Assembly: GCA_002479765.1 (NCBI GenBank)
Contig: DLOZ01000018.1
Span: 55,961-85,694 of the forward strand
Direction: 5' to 3'
DNA: 29,734 nucleotides
DNA from: Sphingomonadales bacterium UBA7471
GTDB taxonomy: Bacteria > Pseudomonadota > Alphaproteobacteria > Sphingomonadales > Sphingomonadaceae
Below, in pieces: positions 8,370-17,071 of the stretch. Within the stretch, counting starts at the first letter, position 1. Each line of letters begins with the position of its first letter. The translations under genes were made by a program, and so were the position numbers. The notes beneath the pieces were generated by a model, which was not told the origin of the DNA, did no database searches, and worked only from the letters and a program-made list of their open reading frames with translations.

Positions 8370-9197
8370 CTATTCACAAAATCTAGGCTCAGCTATTGCG
8401 CGGCGGTTTTGATGGACGGGAATTTGCTGCCGAACTTCCACAATTTTATCGAGATCCAAATCAACAAAAGCGAGCCCGGGCGTGCTTCCCATATCAAGTA
8501 CGACCTCTCCCCAAGGATCGACCACAAGTGAATGGCCGTACGTCTCACGGCCATCTTCATGTGCCCCGCATTGCGCTGCTGCAATCACGAAACATTCGCT
8601 CTCAATCGCCCGTGCCCGCAGCAACGTGTGCCAGTGCGCCGCACCTGTGGGCACTGTAAATGCCGACGGCAGCGTGATGATGTCCACGCCCGTTTTTGCA
8701 TAAGCGCTGAACAAGTCTGGAAAACGCATATCGTAGCAAACCGCTAGCCCCATTTTTCCCAACGGCGTCTCCACGATTACGGGGGTTTCGCCGCCGACAT
8801 AGGCCGAAGACTCGCGCCAACTTTCGCCAGATTTCAAATCCACATCAAACAAATGGATTTTGTCATAGCGCGCGATAATTTCGCCATTGGCCGAGATGAC
8901 GATACTGCGGTTCGCGAGTTGTGGCCCGGCGCCATGCACCACCGGAAGAGATCCCAAGTGAACCCATATGTTATTGCGCGATGCAACTTCAGCGATCCGC
9001 CCAATTGATTCGGTCTGCGCCTCTTCAAATATATGCAAGCGCGCTTCGTCGCGCCTTCGGTTGATCATTATCGACATTTCGGGCGCAAAATACATGACGG
9101 CCCCGCCCTGCGCAGCCGCTTCGATCGCCCCGACCATCTCAGAAACGTTCGTCGCGGGCAAAACACCACTCGTCATCTGGTGCACCGCTATCCGCAC
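8370..9197 (-). CDS. Carbon-nitrogen hydrolase (Nit-like amidase)
   Basis: 275 residues, nitrilase superfamily. The catalytic triad is complete: Glu40 (FAPEMS), Lys113 (RYDKIHLFDVD) and Cys154 (GLAVCYDMRFPDLF). The motif set RYDKIHLFDVD and CYDMRFP is the one of Nit1/Nit2-like enzymes, best characterised as amidases that repair deaminated glutathione or omega-amidase-type substrates, so a metabolite-repair role is likely. The start is GTG 9195-9197; the first residues RIAVHQM form the expected first beta strand, which supports it. Divergent from galE across about 170 bases. Confidence 0.9.
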   Translation of the reverse strand: MRIAVHQMTSGVLPATNVSEMVGAIEAAAQGGAVMYFAPEMSIMINRRRDEARLHIFEEAQTESIGRIAEVASRNNIWVHLGSLPVVHGAGPQLANRSIVISANGEIIARYDKIHLFDVDLKSGESWRESSAYVGGETPVIVETPLGKMGLAVCYDMRFPDLFSAYAKTGVDIITLPSAFTVPTGAAHWHTLLRARAIESECFVIAAAQCGAHEDGRETYGHSLVVDPWGEVVLDMGSTPGLAFVDLDLDKIVEVRQQIPVHQNRRAIAEPRFCE

Positions 9198-9368
9198 GGA
9201 ATACCGCCGTTACCGCAACCAACCGCAGCATGATTTTGAAGAAACATGGCCATCCAAAATGGTTCGCAGTATTGAATGAAAAATGCAACAGTCCGGGAAA
9301 TAGAGGCACATGAGGGCATTGAACGGATTCCGGGCGTGTCGGCCATAGCAATAACGGGAAATGCGACC

Positions 9369-10373
9369 ATGGTACAAAAACTCAACGTCTTGGTGACTGG
9401 AGGCGCTGGATATATTGGCAGCCACGCCGTGCTCGCCTTAATCGACGCGGGTCATCGCCCTGTTGTTATCGATAATCTGGTAACGGGCTTCCGTTGGGCC
9501 GTGGCTGAAAAGGCCGGATTCTATTATGGCGACATCAGCGATTCCGTTTTGGTCGAAAGCATCATTCGCAATGAACATATCGACGCGATCATGCACTTTG
9601 CGGGCTCGGTAGTTGTGCCGGAATCTGTTGAGAACCCGCTCAAATATTACAATAACAACACCGCCAAAAGCCGCAGTTTGATTGAGACGGCCGTTTCAAC
9701 CGGCGTCAAACATATGATTTTTTCGTCGACCGCGGCGACATATGGCATCCCCGAAACCAGCCCGGTGCGCGAAGATATGGCGACACAGCCCATCAATCCG
9801 TATGGAACGTCGAAATTGATGACTGAAATGATGCTGCGCGATGTCGCGGCGGTACATAATTTCAACTATTGCGCGCTGCGTTATTTCAATGTCGCGGGCG
9901 CAGATCCGCTTGCGCGCACGGGTCAGTCCACTGTTGGTGCAACACATTTGCTAAAAATCGCGGTTGAGGCTGCCCTTGGTAAGCGGGAAAGCGTGAGCGT
10001 TTTTGGCACTGACTATGCGACCGAAGACGGGACGGGCGTTCGCGATTACATCCATGTCAGCGACCTTGCTGCGGCGCACGTCAGCGCGCTTGAGGCACTT
10101 ATCGCCGACCCCGCGCGCAGCCACACGCTCAATTGCGGATACGGCCATGGCTATTCGGTGATGCAGGTCCTTGATGCTGTCGACCGCGTGACCAACAAGA
10201 AATTGCACCGCAAAATGGAAGGTCGACGCGCCGGAGATCCTGACTCGCTGATTTCTGATAACAAAGCGATCAAGGATCGCTTTGGCTGGGAACCGCGCTA
10301 CGACAATCTGGACCAAATCGTTCAACATGCGCTCGCATGGGAACGCCGCCTGACAGATATTCAAAGCGCCTAA
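9369..10373 (+). CDS. galE: UDP-glucose 4-epimerase
   Basis: 334 residues, extended short-chain dehydrogenase. Seen: the NAD-binding TGGAGYIGSH (about 10-19), the catalytic region FSSTAATYG and PYGTSK (Tyr-x-x-x-Lys), and the substrate-binding RYFNVAGAD. It interconverts UDP-glucose and UDP-galactose for exopolysaccharide or LPS precursors; some family members also accept the N-acetylated sugars. The ATG at 9369 places the Rossmann strand at the usual distance; the frame is open for 31 codons upstream, but those residues are not GalE-like. It lies 43 bases before hslV. Confidence 0.93.
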   Translation: MVQKLNVLVTGGAGYIGSHAVLALIDAGHRPVVIDNLVTGFRWAVAEKAGFYYGDISDSVLVESIIRNEHIDAIMHFAGSVVVPESVENPLKYYNNNTAKSRSLIETAVSTGVKHMIFSSTAATYGIPETSPVREDMATQPINPYGTSKLMTEMMLRDVAAVHNFNYCALRYFNVAGADPLARTGQSTVGATHLLKIAVEAALGKRESVSVFGTDYATEDGTGVRDYIHVSDLAAAHVSALEALIADPARSHTLNCGYGHGYSVMQVLDAVDRVTNKKLHRKMEGRRAGDPDSLISDNKAIKDRFGWEPRYDNLDQIVQHALAWERRLTDIQSA

Positions 10374-10380
10374 GCCCTCT

Positions 10381-10409
10381 CTTGCGCTTTGGCGTCAATC
10401 GACCCATAT
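10381..10409 (+). promoter_or_regulatory. Candidate sigma-32 (RpoH) heat-shock promoter of hslV
   Basis: CTTGCG (10381-10386) and CCCATAT (10403-10409) with 16 bases between them resemble the RpoH -35 (CTTGAA) and -10 (CCCATnT) elements. Transcription would start close to or on the hslV ATG at 10417. hslVU is a classical RpoH-controlled operon. Motif match by eye only. Confidence 0.45.
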
Positions 10410-10416
10410 CCAAAAA

Positions 10417-10983
10417 ATGGAAAATCACTCTCACGGAAATCCCTCCACTTGGTACGGCACCACCATATTGTCTGTGCGCAAAAACGGCAAAGTTGTCATA
10501 GCTGGTGATGGCCAAGTCTCGATGGGCCAAACGGTCATGAAGCCCAATGCCAAAAAGGTCCGTCAGTTGCATGACGGATCCGTCATTGGTGGCTTTGCCG
10601 GCGCTACCGCCGATGCATTTACGCTGTTCGAACGACTGGAGCGCAAGCTGGAGCAGCATCGTGGTCAATTGATGCGCGCTGCGGTCGAATTGGCCAAAGA
10701 TTGGCGCACCGATAAATATCTGCGCAATTTGGAAGCGATGATGATTGTCGCTGACAAAGAGGTGACATTAATCCTCACTGGCAATGGCGATGTGCTTGAG
10801 CCCAATGATGGCATCGCAGCGATTGGGTCTGGTGGTAATTACGCCTTGTCAGCAGCACGGGCGCTGGCGGATTATGAGGCAGATGCCGATAAAATGGCGC
10901 GTCATGCCATGAAAATCGCCGCTGAAATCTGCGTGTACACCAACGATCAGCTGACCGTTGAGACGTTGGACAGCGCTGCATAA
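10417..10983 (+). CDS. hslV: ATP-dependent protease peptidase subunit HslV (ClpQ)
   Basis: 188 residues. Proteolytic core of the bacterial proteasome-like HslVU complex, a double hexamer capped by the HslU ATPase. The catalytic N-terminal threonine is expected at Thr15 (GTTILSVRK), exposed by removing a 14-residue propeptide; alphaproteobacterial HslV proteins often have such a propeptide, whereas E. coli exposes Thr2. The following VVIAGDGQVSMG is the conserved core. No ribosome binding site is visible before the ATG (the bases before it are CCATATCCAAAAA), and a heat-shock promoter-like motif ends only seven bases upstream, so the message may be leaderless. It is 47 bases upstream of hslU. 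Confidence 0.96.
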   Translation: MENHSHGNPSTWYGTTILSVRKNGKVVIAGDGQVSMGQTVMKPNAKKVRQLHDGSVIGGFAGATADAFTLFERLERKLEQHRGQLMRAAVELAKDWRTDKYLRNLEAMMIVADKEVTLILTGNGDVLEPNDGIAAIGSGGNYALSAARALADYEADADKMARHAMKIAAEICVYTNDQLTVETLDSAA

Positions 10984-10994
10984 CCCGCGCGTCA

Positions 10995-11023
10995 CTTGAA
11001 CGGCACCAGCAACTTCCCATTTA
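10995..11023 (+). promoter_or_regulatory. Candidate sigma-32 promoter between hslV and hslU
   Basis: CTTGAAC (10995-11001), a 14-base spacer, then CCCATTTA (11016-11023) is close to the RpoH consensus. It lies wholly in the hslV-hslU gap, and the predicted transcription start would be at about the hslU ATG (11031). It would give hslU extra heat-induced transcription independent of hslV. Motif match by eye only. Confidence 0.5.
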
Positions 11024-11030
11024 GGCAGTA

Positions 11031-12332
11031 ATGAAAAACGCTCTGACACCTAAAGCCATTGTGGCTGCTCTTGACGAACATATTATTGGCCAGGCCGACG
11101 CGAAACGTGCGGTCGCGGTGGCGCTGCGCAATCGTTGGCGCCGCCAGCGCCTCGGTGCAGATTTGCGCGATGAAGTGACGCCCAAAAACATCCTGATGAT
11201 TGGCCCCACGGGTTGCGGCAAGACGGAGATATCGCGCCGTCTCGCCAAGCTTGCGGATGCGCCGTTTATCAAGGTCGAAGCGACCAAATTCACGGAAGTT
11301 GGCTATGTCGGTCGCGACGTTGAGCAGATCGCCCGCGACCTCGCTGAAGAGGCCGTCCGTCTTGAGAAAGAACGCCGCCGCGAACATGTGCGTGAGGCCG
11401 CCGAAGCCGCAGCGATGGAGCGGATTCTGAAGCCATTGGCGGGCGATACCGCCAGCGAAGCCACGCGCGAGGCATTTCGCCAGCGCATTCGTGATCGCCA
11501 CATGGACGATGTCGAAATCGAGATTGAAGTATCTGATAGCCCAACCACGCCGATGGAAATTCCCGGCATGGGCGGCAATGTCAGCATGATCAACCTTGGC
11601 GAAATGATGGGCAAGGCCTTTGGCAAAGACAATCTGAAACGCCGCAAAATGAAGGTCCCCGACGCTTGGAACAAGCTGGTCGAGGAAGAGTCTGAAAAGC
11701 GTCTTGACCAAGACGACGTCAACCGCGCGGCTTTGGCGGACGCGGAAGCCAATGGGATCGTCTTTCTGGACGAGATCGACAAGATTGCCGTGTCGGATGT
11801 GCGCGGAGGATCCGTTAGCCGTGAAGGCGTCCAGCGCGACCTGCTGCCATTGATCGAAGGCACTACCGTGGCGACCAAATATGGCCCCATGAAAACCGAC
11901 CATGTGCTGTTCATCGCATCAGGCGCATTCCACGTTTCAAAGCCAAGCGACATGCTGCCTGAATTGCAGGGTCGTCTGCCCATCCGTGTTGAGTTGCGCG
12001 CATTGGAACATGCCGACTTCGTCCGTATCCTCTCCGAAACCCGCGCCAATCTGCCGCAGCAATATACGGCGTTACTGGCGACTGAAGAGGTCACGCTCGA
12101 ATTTAGCGACGATGCGATTGATGCCATCGCGCGCATTGCGGTGGACGTGAATTCAACCGTTGAGAATATCGGTGCACGGCGGCTGCAAACGGTTATGGAA
12201 AAGCTGTTGGAAGATATCAGCTTCGATGCCGAAGACCGCAAGGGTGACGTAATACTGATCGACGCGGACTATGTGCACAAGCAGCTATCGGGCATCGCAA
12301 AAGACACTGACTTGTCGAAATATGTGCTTTGA
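11031..12332 (+). CDS. hslU: HslU (ClpY) AAA+ unfoldase of HslVU
   Basis: 433 residues, the usual length. It unfolds substrates and feeds them to HslV. Seen: Walker A GPTGCGKTE (about 59-67), the intermediate I-domain (about 110-230), Walker B IVFLDEIDK, the sensor/second-helix region LPELQGRLPIRVEL, the NIGARRLQT motif and the C-terminal DLSKYVL that docks into HslV pockets and activates it. Walker A has Cys where Val is usual. A weak AGG lies five bases before the ATG. It ends at a palindrome shared with the convergent M16 peptidase gene. Confidence 0.97.
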   Translation: MKNALTPKAIVAALDEHIIGQADAKRAVAVALRNRWRRQRLGADLRDEVTPKNILMIGPTGCGKTEISRRLAKLADAPFIKVEATKFTEVGYVGRDVEQIARDLAEEAVRLEKERRREHVREAAEAAAMERILKPLAGDTASEATREAFRQRIRDRHMDDVEIEIEVSDSPTTPMEIPGMGGNVSMINLGEMMGKAFGKDNLKRRKMKVPDAWNKLVEEESEKRLDQDDVNRAALADAEANGIVFLDEIDKIAVSDVRGGSVSREGVQRDLLPLIEGTTVATKYGPMKTDHVLFIASGAFHVSKPSDMLPELQGRLPIRVELRALEHADFVRILSETRANLPQQYTALLATEEVTLEFSDDAIDAIARIAVDVNSTVENIGARRLQTVMEKLLEDISFDAEDRKGDVILIDADYVHKQLSGIAKDTDLSKYVL

Positions 12333-12373
12333 CGCTGTCCGCCTAAGCGGATTGTAAGGACAAAAGCAGCGTC
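12331..12373. terminator. Candidate bidirectional terminator, hslU / M16 peptidase
   Basis: GACGCTG (12331-12337) pairs with CAGCGTC (12367-12373), and inside it TCCGCCTAAGCGGA (12338-12351) forms a second perfect five-pair hairpin. The outer arms overlap both stop codons. There is no run of T, so it is an imperfect intrinsic terminator; it may instead block read-through or protect 3' ends. Confidence 0.4.
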
Positions 12374-15248
12374 AGCGCGAGCTTGCAGCGTCTGCATTTG
12401 CAGGCTGAGGTTCGACCACAAGCTTCCACGCCTTGTCCTTGACGAAATAGCGCTTTGCCAGTGCTTGTAATATCTCGGGCGTCACGCTGTTATAATCACT
12501 GTACAGCGTCCCCAATGCCGCGAAACGTTCAGGATCATATGTCGATCCCTTGAGCTGGTTGAGCCAAAATGTGTTGCCTGACGCAGCGCGCTCAATGGCT
12601 TGCTTGGTCGGCTCGACCGCACGCTGCAGTTCATCGGCGCTCACGGGATTGGCGATCAAATCCGCTGCAACCGAGTCCGCGAATGCAAAAAAAAGGTCCA
12701 CGTCGGTGGGTTTGACCTGCGTATAGGCCATCAAATATCCACCGCTGTTGAAATCGACGGGCCAATTGGCCGCCATGTCGGGACTGTAGCTTGCTGCCTG
12801 CTCCGCACGGAATTTCTCAAACAACCGGTCACGGAAAATCGCGGCTAACGTTTCCAGCTGCCGTCCTTCGCTGATGCCAGCAATTCCGCCGCCGGTGGGC
12901 CATGCCATCACCGCTGCGGCCTGATCACGCGCGCCGCGATGGGTCAGCCTTATGGGGGTCGCGGTCGGCGCTGGAAAACGGACATCGCGCGCCGCTGCCG
13001 CGACGGGCATCGGCACGCGCGGCGACAAAGCGCCAAAGCTCTTTTCCAACGCCGCAACCGCCGCTGCCTTGTCGAAATCTCCAAAGAGAAGAACCTCAAT
13101 GGGTCCCTGCGCCATCAGTGGCTTCCAATATGCTTCGAACTTGGCTGCATCGACTTTCGCAACGTCCGCCGGCACCGCGGCCTTCCAACGTGGATCATTG
13201 TTGCGCAGCAGATATTCTAAATCACGCTGCAACACGGAGGTCGCCGACATTTCGAAACTCGCATAACCCGACGTCGCGAGCGCCTTTGCCCGTTCAACCG
13301 GCGCCGGGTCCCAACCGGGATGCTCAAGCTTCGTGGCAATCAACGTCAACTGATCCGCAAGGTCATCAGGCCGCGTATTTGCGCCAAACTGGAATGCATC
13401 ATCATCAATGGAGAAGTTGAGTTCAATGCGCCGCCCATTGACCATCTGGTCAATTTCCGTGCGCTTGAGCTTGCCAATGCCATTTTCCGGCAAGACGATC
13501 GGCCCTGCCCACAGCAAGCTGCCATTGTCAGGGGTAACGGCTTGGTAACCGCGACCAAAACGGACGAGCACGCGAATCTGGTCGCTTTCGGCCTTGTTCG
13601 GATACAGCAACGCCCGCACGCCGTTCGACAGTTCAAGCCGGGTCATCTGCAAGCGCGAGATTGTTTCCTCGCTCACCAACTTGCCGGGAGCGCCAAGCTT
13701 GGGTAATGCCGCAAAGCCAAGGGTATTTTCGGATAAACGCGCAGTCGTATTTGCCGATACGACGGCGTTCAATGCGGCAAGCGCACGATTGTCTGCGTCC
13801 GCTATCGGCGCGGGTGACGACAACATTAACCGTGTCGCGTCCGCTATGAACAGCTTTTGGGTCGACGCCAGCAGCCGCTGCGGCGTAAACTTGTCCTTCA
13901 TGCCCTCATAAACCTGAACGACCGTTTTTGGCGCGGCCACCGTTTCCCGAATATCCACGGCATTGACGATATCATCCGCTTGCTTCGCGGCGGCTTCAAA
14001 CGGATAGCTGTCGAGCATTGTGCGCAACGCATTTCCGAAAAGCGTTTTCTCACGCTCGATATCCGCAACCGATGGTGGCGTGGCAATCGCGTCGGCGATG
14101 ACGGCGCGGACATCCCGCGTTGCCGCTTCCCATTTGTCGCCAACGGGGGTGATCGACACCAAAGTCGCGTCCGCGGTGCGCGAAATATCTTCCTGCGCGA
14201 TTTCAGCGAACAGATAATTGCCGCCACTGCGCGCCTGCACCTCAAGCCTGCGGTTGATGATCTGAAGCGCAAGCGCGTCGATCAACAACTGCTCATTATA
14301 CGCAATCGTATCGTTAACTTTCCGCCAAGGGCGTAAGTAAGCAATGCTGACGGTGGTGGGCAATGTTGGCTCAATCAGTACCCGCGTGGGGGTGCCCTGC
14401 GGCGTTGGGTCGCCAAAGGCAGGCTCAGGCGCGCGGGCGCCCTTCCCTTTCCAGTCGTTGAAATATTTCTGCACCAGATTGGCGAGCTGCGCGGGTTCCA
14501 TATCGCCAGCCATCACGACGACTGCATTTTCGGGCCGATACCAGCGGTCATGAAATGCACTCAGGCGTAAGGCGTCGGACGCCTGCAATGTTTCAGGCGT
14601 ACCAATCGTCGACCGGTTTGCCAGCCGCTGCCCCTGAAATGCGTGCTGACGCAGGGCATCGCTATAGACCATCTGCGCGCCGCTATTTTCGCGTAGCTCC
14701 GCAAGCACGATGGCGCGTTCGGCATATAATGCACTGGGCGAGATACGCGGATTGCGGATCATGCCCGAAATGATTTTGACGGACTCGTCGAGCTTTTCGG
14801 GCGTTGCATTGGGCAGGTCCAGCTTGTAGACCGTCTGCGTCGGGGTCGTCTGCGCATTGCTGTCACTACCAAAGGTGACGCCGAACCTTTGCCAAATGCG
14901 CTTGGCCTCGCCATCGGGCACGAAAGTTGATCCACGGAAAGACAAATGCTCGATCAGATGGGCAAAGCCTTGCTCGTCATTATTTTCATGCAACGCGCCT
15001 GCATCGATCCGCACACGAATGGACACCTGCCCCGCAGGCACATCATTTTTCTTCACCGCATAGCGCAGCCCATTGGGCAAAACGCCAAAGGTCCAAGTGT
15101 CGTCAACAGGTACGTCGCTGCCTTCGTACAGCCATGGAACTGGCGCCGCCTTTGCCGCGACCGTTGCGGCGGGCGCTACATTTTGTGCGTATGCGGCGGT
15201 GGAGAGCAGCAGAGCTGCGAAAGCGAACGATTGAGTGAATTTGCGCAT
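12372..15248 (-). CDS. Secreted M16 (insulinase/pitrilysin-like) zinc metallopeptidase
   Basis: 958 residues. The Sec signal peptide is MRKFTQSFAF..TAAYA with cleavage after about residue 21, so the enzyme acts in the periplasm. The N-terminal half has the inverted zinc motif HLIEH (His97, Glu100, His101) and a third ligand, probably Glu177 in YAERAIVLAE. The C-terminal half is a second M16 module without HxxEH, with a substrate-clamping region around RLTHRGARDQ. This single-chain two-module form is common in sphingomonads. It probably degrades peptides in the periplasm; the substrate is unknown. ATG 15246-15248 follows a GGGGA seven bases upstream and directly starts the signal peptide; the open frame before it is ignored. 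Confidence 0.93.
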   Translation of the reverse strand: MRKFTQSFAFAALLLSTAAYAQNVAPAATVAAKAAPVPWLYEGSDVPVDDTWTFGVLPNGLRYAVKKNDVPAGQVSIRVRIDAGALHENNDEQGFAHLIEHLSFRGSTFVPDGEAKRIWQRFGVTFGSDSNAQTTPTQTVYKLDLPNATPEKLDESVKIISGMIRNPRISPSALYAERAIVLAELRENSGAQMVYSDALRQHAFQGQRLANRSTIGTPETLQASDALRLSAFHDRWYRPENAVVVMAGDMEPAQLANLVQKYFNDWKGKGARAPEPAFGDPTPQGTPTRVLIEPTLPTTVSIAYLRPWRKVNDTIAYNEQLLIDALALQIINRRLEVQARSGGNYLFAEIAQEDISRTADATLVSITPVGDKWEAATRDVRAVIADAIATPPSVADIEREKTLFGNALRTMLDSYPFEAAAKQADDIVNAVDIRETVAAPKTVVQVYEGMKDKFTPQRLLASTQKLFIADATRLMLSSPAPIADADNRALAALNAVVSANTTARLSENTLGFAALPKLGAPGKLVSEETISRLQMTRLELSNGVRALLYPNKAESDQIRVLVRFGRGYQAVTPDNGSLLWAGPIVLPENGIGKLKRTEIDQMVNGRRIELNFSIDDDAFQFGANTRPDDLADQLTLIATKLEHPGWDPAPVERAKALATSGYASFEMSATSVLQRDLEYLLRNNDPRWKAAVPADVAKVDAAKFEAYWKPLMAQGPIEVLLFGDFDKAAAVAALEKSFGALSPRVPMPVAAAARDVRFPAPTATPIRLTHRGARDQAAAVMAWPTGGGIAGISEGRQLETLAAIFRDRLFEKFRAEQAASYSPDMAANWPVDFNSGGYLMAYTQVKPTDVDLFFAFADSVAADLIANPVSADELQRAVEPTKQAIERAASGNTFWLNQLKGSTYDPERFAALGTLYSDYNSVTPEILQALAKRYFVKDKAWKLVVEPQPANADAASSR

Positions 15249-15308
15249 TACAATCCCCATAACGGAACGAAGGCTTGACTGCACATGAACGGGCTGACGA
15301 ACCTGCGC

Positions 15309-16067
15309 TTAAATTCCACCGTCGACGGTATCATAGCCTAAACCGCGCAAACCAAGTTTCAGCGCCTCGATGCATTCGGCAAGCTTATCCGCGTCTGTTG
15401 TCCGGACAACGAAGTTCGCCCCGACCTTGCCTTCGCGGAAAAATGGGTAGCTGCCGATCTGACAACCTTCATGATGCTTTTCGGTATCGCCCAATAGTTT
15501 GGCAACTTCGCTTTCGGCCACCCAGCAGCCGATTTGTTGTGACAACAAGGGCGCGCCACCCTCCAATGTGCCGGTCAGGGCATCCAACATTCCGGCGGTG
15601 ATATGCGGCACGCCAGCCATGATAAAGATGTTGCCGTGGCGAATGCCAGGCGCGCCCGACATCTTGTTAGGAATAAGGTCAGCGCCATCGGGCACGCGCG
15701 CCATGCGCAGGCGGCCCGGGTTAATGCCCCCACGCGTTTCATAATAGGCGTGCAGGACGGCGCTTGCCTCTGGATGAATGACAACATCGACGCCGAGCGC
15801 GGCTGCGATCGCGTCAACCGTGATGTCATCATGCGTTGGGCCAATGCCGCCGGTGGTGAACAGATAGTCATTGCGTGCCCGCAAGAGGTTCACCGCCTCT
15901 ATAATGGCATCCATGTCATCGGCCACCACGCGCACTTCGCGTAAGCGAATGCCTTGAATATTGAGCCAAAGCGCAATCTGCGCGACATTTTTGTCCTGTG
16001 TTCGGCCAGAGAGGATCTCGTCGCCGATGATTACAAGCGCTGCGGTATATATGCGGGAATCTGTCAT
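15309..16067 (-). CDS. CinA-like molybdopterin-binding-domain protein
   Basis: About 252 residues. The MoCF_biosynth fold covers the first 170 residues: VIIGDEILSGRTQDKN near the N-terminus and TTGGIGPTHDD, the signature of the MoaB/MogA/CinA superfamily. The C-terminal nicotinamide-nucleotide amidase (PncC) domain of full CinA is missing, as in most alphaproteobacterial 'competence/damage-inducible protein A' genes, so it may retain only an ADP-ribose pyrophosphatase-like activity. ATG 16065-16067 is chosen; the 11-codon extension upstream is not conserved-looking. It is 60 bases upstream of the M16 gene on the same strand and divergent from map across 62 bases. Confidence 0.87.
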   Translation of the reverse strand: MTDSRIYTAALVIIGDEILSGRTQDKNVAQIALWLNIQGIRLREVRVVADDMDAIIEAVNLLRARNDYLFTTGGIGPTHDDITVDAIAAALGVDVVIHPEASAVLHAYYETRGGINPGRLRMARVPDGADLIPNKMSGAPGIRHGNIFIMAGVPHITAGMLDALTGTLEGGAPLLSQQIGCWVAESEVAKLLGDTEKHHEGCQIGSYPFFREGKVGANFVVRTTDADKLAECIEALKLGLRGLGYDTVDGGI

Positions 16068-16129
16068 AAGGACGCGATAGCATAATTCACCCCCTCGCAA
16101 AGTGGGGATTATTGCCTTATATCGCTCGC

Positions 16130-16957
16130 ATGGAACAATATGTAAGCGTTACGCCCGAAGAGGCGATGCAGGCCCGCGACGGGGTCATCAAATTGCACGG
16201 GCCTGAAGGCTTTGAAGGCATGCGCAAGGCCGGCCGCTTGGCAGCCGAAATCCTCGATGCATTGGTGCCGCATGTCGTGCCGGGTGTCAGCACCGAAGAA
16301 CTGGACGATATCGTCCGCGAGATGACGATACGCGGCGGCGCGGTGCCGGCAACCTTGGGCTATCGCGGTTACACGCACAGCTGCTGCATTTCGATCAACC
16401 ATGTCATTTGCCACGGCATTCCGTCGGACAAGAAATTGAAGGACGGCGACATCGTCAACATCGACGTCACGCCGCAATTAAATGGCTGGCATGGCGACAC
16501 CAGCCGCATGTTCCTCGTCGGCGATGTGCCGGTAAAGGCAAAGCGCTTGGTCGATGTGACCTATGAATGCCTGATGCTCGGCATCGAAGCCGCCAAGCCC
16601 GGCAACCGCGTCGGCGACATAGGCCACGCGATCCAGACCCACGCCGAAAAGCACCGCTATGGCGTCGTGCGCGATTTCTGCGGCCATGGCCTTGGCCAAT
16701 TATTCCACGATGCCCCCGAAATCGTCCATGTCGGCCGCCCCGGCACTGGCCCAGAGCTCCGTCCGGGCATGATCTTCACCATCGAACCCATGATCAACAT
16801 CGGCAAGGCTGCAGGCAAAGTGCTCGACGATGGCTGGACAGCAGTCACGCGCGACCGTTCGTTAAGCGCGCAATTTGAACACAGCATCGGTATCACCGAA
16901 GACGGCTGCGAGATATTTACGAGCAGCCCGAAGGGATGGCATCAGCCGCCTTATTGA
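16130..16957 (+). CDS. map: Type I methionine aminopeptidase
   Basis: 275 residues, cytosolic, removes the initiator methionine from new proteins. All five metal ligands are present: Asp112 and Asp123 (NIDVTPQLNGWHGDTS), His186 (CGHGLG), Glu219 (FTIEPM) and Glu250 (FEHSIGIT). The first 25 residues precede the usual core. ATG 16130 is taken by comparison with family N-termini, but it has no ribosome binding site. The in-frame TTG at 16112 has GGGGA about five bases before it, so the protein may be six residues longer. It ends 12 bases before a REP-like element. Confidence 0.95.
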   Translation: MEQYVSVTPEEAMQARDGVIKLHGPEGFEGMRKAGRLAAEILDALVPHVVPGVSTEELDDIVREMTIRGGAVPATLGYRGYTHSCCISINHVICHGIPSDKKLKDGDIVNIDVTPQLNGWHGDTSRMFLVGDVPVKAKRLVDVTYECLMLGIEAAKPGNRVGDIGHAIQTHAEKHRYGVVRDFCGHGLGQLFHDAPEIVHVGRPGTGPELRPGMIFTIEPMINIGKAAGKVLDDGWTAVTRDRSLSAQFEHSIGITEDGCEIFTSSPKGWHQPPY

Positions 16958-16968
16958 GGTCTCTACCA

Positions 16969-17047
16969 CGTCATGCTGAACGCGTTTCAGCATCTTACTT
17001 TTTGTACCAAATAGAAATTAAGACCCTGAAACAAGTTCAGGGTGACG
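16969..17047. repeat. REP/BIME-like pair of palindromic units between map and argC
   Basis: Two 28-base units face each other: 16969-16996 (palindrome TGCTGAA..TTCAGCA) and 17020-17047 (CCCTGAA..TTCAGGG), with 23 AT-rich bases between. The reverse complement of the first matches the second at 22 of 28 positions. The outer stem pairs differ but stay complementary in both. It lies between two convergent stop codons, the usual place for repetitive extragenic palindromes, and may also end transcription from both sides. Copy number elsewhere cannot be seen here. Confidence 0.7.
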
Positions 17048-17071
17048 CGGTGCTCTATCCGATTGTCGCGC

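Noticed and set aside
9276..9368. Upstream extension of galE (31 codons)
   Set aside because: GalE proteins begin a few residues before the TGGAGYIG motif; ATG 9369 gives that.
10992..12241. Two long minus-strand frames (303 and 312 codons) across hslU
   Set aside because: hslU is unmistakable on the plus strand; the antisense translations are Ser/Arg- or His/Phe-rich and lack motifs.
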